From assembly GCA_949825045.1 (NCBI GenBank), contig OX463827.1:1696501-1760500 (forward strand): 64,000 bases of DNA, given 5' to 3'. Each line of letters starts with the position of its first letter. Position 1 is the first letter of the stretch. Positions 58,801-64,000 of the stretch are shown in pieces. Source of the DNA: Argyresthia goedartella (taxonomy: Eukaryota > Arthropoda > Insecta > Lepidoptera > Argyresthiidae). The translations under genes and the position numbers were made by a program. The notes beneath the pieces were generated by a model. That model was not told where the DNA came from, did not search any database, and saw nothing but the letters and a program-made list of their open reading frames with translations.

Positions 58801-60578
58801 TAATTTGAATCCTTTGAATTGAATTGAAGTGGTAAGCCCCTGGGGAGTTATTTTTTTTGTCGATTCAATTTTTCATTTTTCTTTCAAAGTGGCGGTGATA
58901 TGGGGTTATAAAGTTATTGGTGCGGCTACTTTTATACTCCATGTACGTAACCAGGTGCATTCGTAAGTTTGTATGTGGTATCTAAAGAAAATGCAGTCAG
59001 GCTATTTGTTTTTAAAATAATTCAACTTGTGCATCCAATAAAATTGAAGGGGCTCTCGCGAAGTCGCTCACGGAGCCACTAGTTTATCCATGGTTCGCTC
59101 ATCGAGCATCTGCTCCCTATTGCTCGAGTGCAAAAAAGTTATGGCGTATATATAATATAACTTATCAGGAGGTAAAGGCACGCAAGTGGCACTGGATAGG
59201 ACATACGTTAAGAAGACCTGCTGGCCGCATTCCAAAGTAGGCTCTGGAGTGGAAGCCTGTGCCTCCCACGTCCCAGCGTCAATCAAAGATGGAGATCAAA
59301 ATGATGGCCATCTCTGACAAGAATAATGGAGAAGACCAATATCGGCCCCAGACCCCACATAGCGGGACATAAGTTAGTAAGTAAAGCAAGTGATACTCTA
59401 TTGATGATGTCGGACCGCTACAACTGAGGGCTCGCATGATGGGTTACCTCAATATCCTCCTTGAGGTCGTCGAGGTCCCTCGCCTGCAGGCCGTGCAGGT
59501 AGGAGTAGGGCTCGTGCATCTCCAGCGCGTCCACGCACTCCTCCGAGCTCACGTACCACGCCAGCAGGTCGATGGGCTTCGCTGCAACAGACAGACATAA
59601 AGACAACCCACGTGTTATACTCCCTACGCAGAGAGCAGGAAAGTGGACCTTACTGTTCCCAATTCCCGAATGAACAGACTGCTGCTCAAGTCGTACTGGC
59701 GCAGACGTACTGCTGCCCTGGACGAGAGACAGAATCAGCTGATCGGGTCAATGCACTGAGAGACGTTTTTTTATTATTGCGATCATATGTTTCTCGGGGA
59801 ACTTTGTTCATAAATATGGTCAGCTAATTAAATATCACTCTGTATAAGTATGTGTATCGTTGTCTAGTACCCAAGATACAGGGAACCCTAGTTTGGGGCT
59901 AGATCAATATGAGTAAATAGTGTCCAAGGTATTATTATTATTATTATAATTTAAAAAAAAACTACAGTGGGGGGAAAGAGACTTGTTTTTGACTTTTATT
60001 TAGTTGTTTTCTTTGCAAAACTTGTTGTTTTAATTAAATTAAAGGTAATTAATATGTCGTCAAGTGAAGAGTAAATAAAGGTAACGCCTAACACACTAAT
60101 GGAAACAAAAGCAAAAGGAGTTTTGAACAGACATTGCCGCATAAATCCAAGCTATTTTGTCTTAAAACGTATGAAAATATCTTGCTCTGGAGAAGCAGCA
60201 AACAAGGCAATACATTCTCAGAAGGTATTTTTTACTTTATCACTGTTTAATTTTCCCGCAATCGAAGTGAAAAGTAGGGTGAATAACTAGGTCATCATCC
60301 CCATTTTACCCTCGACTTAACTATCCACCCTTGCCAGCGGCTCGGGTGAGTATCAACGTCTCGGGTGAAATGGCGTGTTTGTTGTACAATCTACTATTGT
60401 CACCTCGTCCATCGCGGATGCGTATCTGGCTGCGCAGACGCGCCTGCTGCAGATGGAAGGCATCCTCCTGGCGCGCCCAGCTGCTGAACTGCGCCGCCTC
60501 CCGCGCGCGCGCCGCCGCGCCGCTCTCCAGCTCGCGCGCCGCGCGCTCCGCCTCGCGCTCCAGCCGCCGCTGCTTCAC
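49660..60578 (-). CDS. Cactin: Cactin (C-terminal nine exons)
   Basis: Nine minus-strand exons join in consistent phase into 489 residues plus stop: 60404-60578, 59448-59581, 58374-58520, 52041-52164, 51722-51851, 51211-51445, 50605-50795, 50134-50278, 49660-49848. Domains: a basic helical region ending RSQIRIRDGRAKPIDLLAWY; the mid-domain (HEPYSYLHGLQARDLDDL, SYWEDVQTIVNDEM, GYWENLLSQLKAHMARARLR); an acidic, low-complexity spacer; and the highly conserved CactinC domain (KPRYFNRVHTGFEWNKYNQ, FAVLRFHAGPPYEDIAFK, REWEYSYKRGF). Cactin is a nuclear spliceosome-associated protein, first found as a partner of the IkB protein Cactus. The N-terminal exons (RS-rich) are not in the window. The intron 52165-58373 holds a Helitron and other repeats. 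Confidence 0.97.
50134..50278 (-). CDS. Cactin: Cactin exon (CactinC start)
   Basis: 145 bases; VHTGFEWNKYNQTHYDMDNP and IVQGYKFNIFYPDLIDKS. Acceptor CTGCAG/AGTGC, donor AGTCTG/GTGAGT. A 34-bp echo of part of this exon lies in the following intron (50077-50110). Confidence 0.95.
50605..50795 (-). CDS. Cactin: Cactin exon
   Basis: 191 bases; alanine- and glycine-rich start, then FEREARRAMGADEAQFSVE and ADKYRPRKPRYFNR. Acceptor TTGCAG/CCGGC, donor CAACAG/GTGCGT. Confidence 0.92.
50870..51140 (+). mobile_element. Ty3/gypsy RT scrap
   Basis: Encodes FTFTRLDLASGFHKIQI and, after shifts, IYIYLDDIIIY, the two RT catalytic motifs of a gypsy-type element. It lies between two Cactin exons on the opposite strand. 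Confidence 0.7.
51211..51445 (-). CDS. Cactin: Cactin exon
   Basis: 235 bases; proline-, serine- and glutamate-rich, then ACVALYLAGRYSPAPL and RISYLRGRLQAGREAADM. Acceptor CCCCCAG/CCCCT, donor GATATG/GTGAGT. GC-rich, giving shadow frames. Confidence 0.9.
51722..51851 (-). CDS. Cactin: Cactin exon
   Basis: 130 bases; HMARARLRDRHQQNLRRKLE and LKQEQGVTKLEES. Acceptor GTTACAG/CACAC, donor AGCCG/GTATGT. Confidence 0.93.
52041..52164 (-). CDS. Cactin: Cactin exon
   Basis: 124 bases; IFKGKTGVQLEALQQQIETK and DIGYWENLLSQLK. Acceptor GTTGCAG/ATATT, donor GAAAG/GTACGG. Confidence 0.94.
52165..53076. other. Intronic sequence with a lepidopteran repeat phrase
   Basis: CTAGCTGACCCGGCAAACGC followed by TGTTTTGCCATATAAA near 52952-52995 is a phrase common in moth repeats, possibly of Helitron origin. 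The rest of the stretch shows nothing recognisable. Confidence 0.35.
53077..53318. mobile_element. Palindromic MITE with TACAGGGTG ends
   Basis: 242 bp between TA duplications (53075-53076, 53319-53320). The ends read TACAGGGTGTAACAAAAAGG inward, and most of the length is self-complementary (AAAATCAAGTTGCTCT and its complement in the centre). Confidence 0.88.
53532..55985 (+). mobile_element. Helitron helicase gene, truncated and interrupted
   Basis: The Pif1-type helicase of a Helitron: APTGIAAFNVNGMTIHRLLQ (motif Ia), LFIIDEVSMIS (II, Walker B), VFGDLLQLPPV (III), then, after a LINE insertion (53997-54983), AYAITIHKSQGLSL (V) and GQAYVALSRVTSLGGLHL (VI) to a basic tail ending at 55985. The Walker A part and the Rep nuclease region are missing on the left. 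The second half is open for over 320 codons. Confidence 0.88.
53997..54983 (+). mobile_element. LINE 3' end inserted in the helicase
   Basis: 987 bp, 5'-truncated, from FDKLKQWCHDSGLVLNSNKT through YLGLVIDHKFNWNSHI to the stop at 54780-54782, then a 3' UTR with an AAATAAATAAATTAAA tail. Its removal leaves the helicase codons continuous across the site. It is fused in frame to the upstream helicase, giving a 399-codon chimeric ORF (53583-54782). Confidence 0.88.
56079..56907. repeat. Foldback element with identical 211-bp arms
   Basis: Arms 56079-56289 and 56697-56907 are reverse complements with no mismatch that I could find. The ends read CCCATCAAAAACATCCTGTA. The 407-bp centre includes a LINE-type 3' hairpin (56325-56350) and no ORF. 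No clear target duplication is seen. Confidence 0.92.
56908..57539. other. Intronic sequence with LINE hairpin, small inverted repeat and a short ORF
   Basis: An inverted LINE-type 3' hairpin lies near 57010-57035. GGCATTAAAACTCT at 57160 and its complement at 57196 form a small hairpin. A 44-codon plus-strand ORF at 57277-57411 (MCSGTACSTG, then hydrophobic VALIIALYLFSLFS, then TNFTDKLGEARGR) predicts one membrane helix. I do not recognise it and cannot tell whether it is expressed. Confidence 0.35.
57540..57850 (-). mobile_element. LINE RT 3' end fragment
   Basis: Minus-strand WLPILFRRDSHNLICLFNIL and FRLRAVSLWN, the same family as 32016-32622. Truncated at both ends. Confidence 0.75.
58374..58520 (-). 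CDS. Cactin: Cactin exon
   Basis: 49 codons, phase 0 both sides; VYKELETNDANLSYWEDVQT and NDEMNKLRGLNAPRSQ. Acceptor GTTGACAG/GTGTA, donor ACACAG/GTACGT. Confidence 0.95.
59040..59083 (+). repeat. Possible Helitron 3' terminus
   Basis: An imperfect hairpin beginning GGCTCTCGCGAAG and closing GGAGCC is followed by ACTAG then T, which fits the CTRR-T ending of Helitrons. The matching 5' end was not found; the 58540-58565 stretch (GAGCGAGCGCGAAGCGCGG) has similar composition. Confidence 0.3.
59150..59370 (+). mobile_element. RTE-like LINE 3' coding scrap
   Basis: WHWIGHTLRRPAGRIPK, then ALEWKPVPPTSQ, is the C-terminal region of RTE-type endonuclease-RT proteins. The frame then decays. Confidence 0.65.
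59448..59581 (-). CDS. Cactin: Cactin exon
   Basis: 134 bases; KPIDLLAWYVSSEECVDALE and MHEPYSYLHGLQARDLDDL. Acceptor GTTGCAG/CGAAG, donor ATTGAG/GTAACC. Confidence 0.95.
59582..60403. other. Cactin intron with a SINE-like tail
   Basis: 59846-59946 carries GTGTATCGTTGTCTAGTACC followed by a TAGTTTGGGGCTAGATC stretch and an (ATT)n run, the same tail as 23390-23490. The rest holds nothing recognisable. Confidence 0.5.
60404..60578 (-). CDS. Cactin: Cactin exon (first in window)
   Basis: 175 bases; VKQRRLEREAERAARELE, then ARQEDAFHLQQARLRSQIRI. Acceptor GGTACAG/GTGAA, donor ACGAG/GTGACA. Basic coiled-coil segment of Cactin. Upstream exons are not visible in the remaining 3.4 kb. Confidence 0.94.
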
Positions 60579-60814
60579 CTGTACCACTAGCAGCGTCGCA
60601 GCTTTATCTCGTAGGGTGAGGTGGGGTGAGAGAGAGAGGTGGCAGCTCTCTCAAACCTACTTTGTGTGACAGAACCTAAGCATTCATTTAGATCTCAAAT
60701 CTTTTGCCGGCCAAGTCGACAGCCACGATATTGTTAATATTGAACTTGGCTCCCATTTTCACATTTATGTTTTTTGTAAGATATCATTACTTTTTGTAAA
60801 TAAATTATAAGAAT

Positions 60815-61570
60815 AAGGTGGAAGACAAGACATGTGCAATCGTTTTGAAATTATCAGCTATAGTGGAAGCCCTTTCTTACATTAATACAGTAACTTACGT
60901 TAAGTTTGTAATTATAACTGATCCTAGAAGCCTTACAGCATCTGGCTCGTTGTTCCTCGAGCTTTCAAGGACTCATGATTGCCTATACTATATTGGGCTT
61001 GTTACTTTAACTAGAGGCTGGTGGTAAAGATATTGCTCTGCAGTGGGCTCCATCACATGTTGGGATCACGGGCAACGAAGGAAGCGACTGATGACGGGAT
61101 AATATTGATTTATTATATATATTCATTTTATTCCGATGTAATTCCGACAATAAAAAAGAAATTAATTTTGCTGTGGAAGGAGCATTCTGACAGAAGATCT
61201 CTAGAAAAAGGCATTTTGTACAAAACGATACAGTGCCAGCCTTGTCGATGCCCGTGGTTTGAACAACCATTTATGACTAGGCAGGAGATTAAATTAGCTT
61301 TCCGTTTGCGTTCGGGACTCAACAAATTCGGGTTTTTAATAGGAAAAGTACCTTCTGCAGATTGCGAGGAATGTGGTGTTAAGGATGTATTCCATTTGTT
61401 AGTGGAATGTGTCCAGAATCATGCAATGACATATCAATTACTATGCGTCAGATCCGATATAGATGTAAGAGATTGCGACATTATTTTGGCATCTCCCATG
61501 TCGGATGAAGAAAGGATACTATATATGATAGCTAAGGTAGGTTTAAGTGGCAATTGTGTTAATTTATAAT
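60815..61570 (+). mobile_element. LINE RNase H and C-terminal region, degenerate
   Basis: EALSYINTVTYVKFVIITD and LQWAPSHVGITGNEGSD are RNase H motifs of an I/R1-type LINE. 61081-61566 continues WFEQPFMTRQEIKLAFRLRS and DCEECGVKDVFHLLVEC, the Cys-His end region. 61570-62100 after it holds nothing recognisable. Confidence 0.7.
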
Positions 61571-62342
61571 TATTATGTTTTTGTCAGTTTGAGGGATCAT
61601 GATGTAACATGGTCTTTCATAAATGTACCAAACCCTCGTTAAACAATTTTTTATTTTTTTTCTTATCGAATTTGCGATCAGTCCTGGGACTTTTAGCAAA
61701 TTTGTTCTTTGATTTAATCTCATGTAGAGTGTCTTCCCAGCGGAAGAACATCTCATTTGCTGAACTAGACGCGGTCGCCCAGTTCCAGGATATTGTGCCA
61801 ACGTTAAACAAATATAGATTAAAAAAAATGTTAAGATTCATCATTTGAATTAAAATTAATCAGATTTTAATGGAAACAAGTCTCCTGCAGCCTTTAATTC
61901 AAAAACTTCTCCAGAAGTTTTCGAATGAAGCATACTTGCGCAGTACACTTTTTTTGAACTTGGCTTTGACATGCTGCCACATCCTCTTCCCCCGGACCTC
62001 AGCTCTGAGAACACGTCTTTACAGTGTATTTGTGGAATTAAACCATAAAAATAAAGAAATATTCAAAATTAAATCAGTGTTAAATATTAGGAGCGCATAC
62101 ATTCGTAGAAGGTGATAGCTGCGCACACACAATCGCCGACTCCACTACTACTAGCGCGCTGAGTCACCACCACCGTGCCCCGCCAACACTCCGCCCGCAG
62201 AACCGGTAGTACTCCACATCTACTACGCCCCGCCCATCCCCATTGACTAGTAAGTGCAGCTCCACCCATCACTTACTAACTGCTCACGCGTCTACTGCCT
62301 GTCGACTACTGCCGTCCTGGTACATTGCGCTAGCGGTACAGT

Positions 62343-63460
62343 ATGGCTACCAAACGTACTCCGCCGCCGAAGTCGAACGCTTCCGTAATTTTAATGGACT
62401 CTGCCTCGGAATCAGAATTTGAGCAAGGAGCTGGTGGCAGTCTACCAAATCTTCCTGAGAGTGTAACGCAGAATGTGAACATGGGACGTCTGAAGAGAAA
62501 ACGAGAAGGCGATCTGGCTGAACTCAAAGTCGAAATGCGTGAACTATTTTCGACTTCAGAGACTGAGCAGCAAAACAAATTCCAGAATTTACAAGCCACA
62601 TTAGCTGACATCAAAAAACAAAATCTGGCACTCGCTGCACAAAACACTGAGATACAAGCTTCAATGGAAATTCTCTACTTAACACGTCCATTGCCGACCT
62701 GAAAAGCTGGATTTCGTGAGATGGCCGCTATTCCACAGCTCATACAAATCCATTAGAAAGAAACACGCGATAACGCGTGATCGGCCATCGGGTAGGCAGG
62801 CCGGATCACGCGTTATCGCGTGATCGGCAATGGATGTGTTAAAGCATAATGACATTCAAAAGGAATTTGAAAGCCTCAGACTAGAACGTAAAGAACACCT
62901 GTCGTACATCAAGGACCTAGAGACCAGGCTAGAAAATATGGAGAGATACTCTTACGCAACTAAGTTAGAGATCAGGAATATTCCGAAGGAAACCCAGGTT
63001 GAGGATAAAGAAGAGCTGACTAAGATAACTATGAAAATTGGCACCGTCCTGGGGATACAAGTCCAAAAATCGGAAATAAGAGATGTTTACCGGGGATTTG
63101 CTAAACCAGATCGGACAAAACCACTAGTGGTTGAATTTACTTCTGTAATAATAAAGGAGAACATAATGAAGGGTCTAAAAAAATTCAACAACAAGAAAAA
63201 CAACAAGGATAAAATTAGTACGAGACACTTAAGAATGAACTGCACTGAAACCCGGTATACATCTCAGAGTGCCTCACAACCAAAGCAAGAAGACTACATT
63301 ACCTGGCTCGCGACTTTGCTAAGATAAATGGGTATAGCTTTTGCTGGACCGCATATGGCAAAGTTTACCTCCGGAAAGCAGAAAGCCACCCCTTCATCAG
63401 GGTAGACGATGAGGCCGTACTCAACAAACTGAAAGTGAATACTTCGCCGTCAGTCTGACT
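62343..63460 (+). pseudogene. LINE ORF1 (coiled coil, FP25K-like domain), split by a MITE
   Basis: From ATG 62343 (MATKRTPPPKSNASVILMDS): a disordered head, a coiled coil (LATLADIKKQNLALAAQNTE-like heptads), interruption by the MITE at 62683, then MERYSYATKLEIRNIPKETQ and the RRM-like FP25K domain seen in CR1/L2 ORF1 proteins. A frameshift near 63320 precedes the normal end (INGYSFCWTAYGKVYLRK, FIRVDDEAVLNKLKV). Confidence 0.8.
62683..62838. mobile_element. MITE with TTAA target duplication
   Basis: 156 bp between TTAA duplications (62679-62682, 62839-62842). The ends read CACGTCCATTGCCGA and CACATCCATTGCCGA inward. The interior contains two inverted copies of CACGCGATAACGCGTG, itself a palindrome. 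TTAA duplication suggests mobilisation by a piggyBac-type transposase. Confidence 0.88.
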
Positions 63461-64000
63461 AGTGACGCTCATAGTATTCTATCTGCTCTTCGCTGTTACA
63501 CAATTGTTATTTCTATAAAAATAATGTACTCCACAATCACACACTACCACAACACTCTGAAACATTATGCTATACTTAGACACAAAACATATATATTAAG
63601 CTCTGCTACTCCATATATCAACTCCTACATCCAACACACACACTCACTAACCTGCGAAAATATCCTATACTCTCATATTCTCGAATCTGCTGATATTCTA
63701 AAACATATTATACAATCAAACCACTGTACTCCTAGCGCATTTGGAATGAGGTTGTTCGATTCAACTCTAAGAACTTTACAAACGAGCCCTAGCTACTACT
63801 TCCTTTACATTTACTCCAATTAATGTCATTATCAGTAATGATATAGAGCAAAGTGGCGAAATTTCTTGTACTACTATCGAAGAGCCTGGCGACTACTCCT
63901 CAATACTTAAACAAAACTACCCTAGGGATGCACTACGAATAATCACGGTCAACATTCGCAGCGTAAATGCCAACTTCGATTATTTTATGATATTTTTATC

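Larger units (their letters stand above)
62100..64000 (+). mobile_element. CR1/L2-like LINE, 5' part
   Basis: Holds ORF1 (62343-63460) and the start of ORF2, whose endonuclease opens near 63830 (LRIITVNIRSVNANFDYFMI) and runs off the window. The 5' end near 62100 is approximate. A 156-bp MITE splits ORF1. Confidence 0.8.

Overview
The window is nuclear DNA from an insect, most likely a moth or butterfly. It holds spliced eukaryotic genes with GT-AG introns, tRNA-derived SINEs of a type I associate with Lepidoptera, a mariner with termini like the cecropia-type elements, and very dense nested transposable elements. There is no bacterial gene organisation.

Three host genes can be assembled. 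(1) A LOTUS/Tudor-type germline gene (TDRD7/Tapas-like; TDRD5/Tejas is the alternative) runs on the minus strand from its ATG at 46587 to beyond base 1. Six coding exons (46405-46587, 45970-46076, 13798-14231, 13378-13486, 9250-9505, 214-321) join with consistent phases, and the Tudor-encoding part lies off the left edge. Its second intron is about 31.7 kb of transposon. (2) NDUFS3, the 30 kDa subunit of respiratory complex I, is an uninterrupted plus-strand ORF at 47539-48324, divergent from gene 1 across about 950 bp. (3) Cactin, a spliceosome-associated protein, is on the minus strand: nine exons from 60404-60578 down to 49660-49848, all phases consistent, with the N-terminal exons beyond the right edge. 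NDUFS3 and Cactin converge.

Transposons fill nearly everything else. From left to right: SINE copies; a complete DIRS-type tyrosine-recombinase retrotransposon (about 812-9090) with identical 166-bp inverted repeats and an internal complementary region, itself split by a Tc1/mariner-superfamily element with 741-bp terminal inverted repeats; a second such element (9636-12164); LINE remnants; a LINE with ORF1 and ORF2 (about 20090-15783); a MULE/NOF-like element (about 21274-27862) with a nested LINE and a nearly intact mariner; a poorly explained 2.5-kb stretch with inverted modules and a TATA/Inr promoter (29120-31653); a Ty3/gypsy element (about 31640-37160) broken by a LINE and a DD37D mariner; a second DD37D transposase; a LINE broken by a 377-bp MITE; a 4.09-kb DNA transposon with TTAT target duplications and an array of a 12-bp motif near both ends (41680-45769). 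In the Cactin introns lie a Helitron helicase split by a LINE, a foldback with two identical 211-bp arms, and several LINE scraps. At the right edge is a CR1/L2-like LINE whose ORF1 is split by a 156-bp MITE with TTAA target duplication.

The observations most worth following are the tandem duplication of the last Cactin codons placed in frame after the stop codon, the 12-bp subterminal arrays of the 4-kb transposon, the DIRS element with its intact circle-junction architecture and possible GC-AG intron, the identical 211-bp foldback arms, the two consecutive palindromes inside the NOF-like gene, and the TTAA MITE whose removal restores a reading frame.
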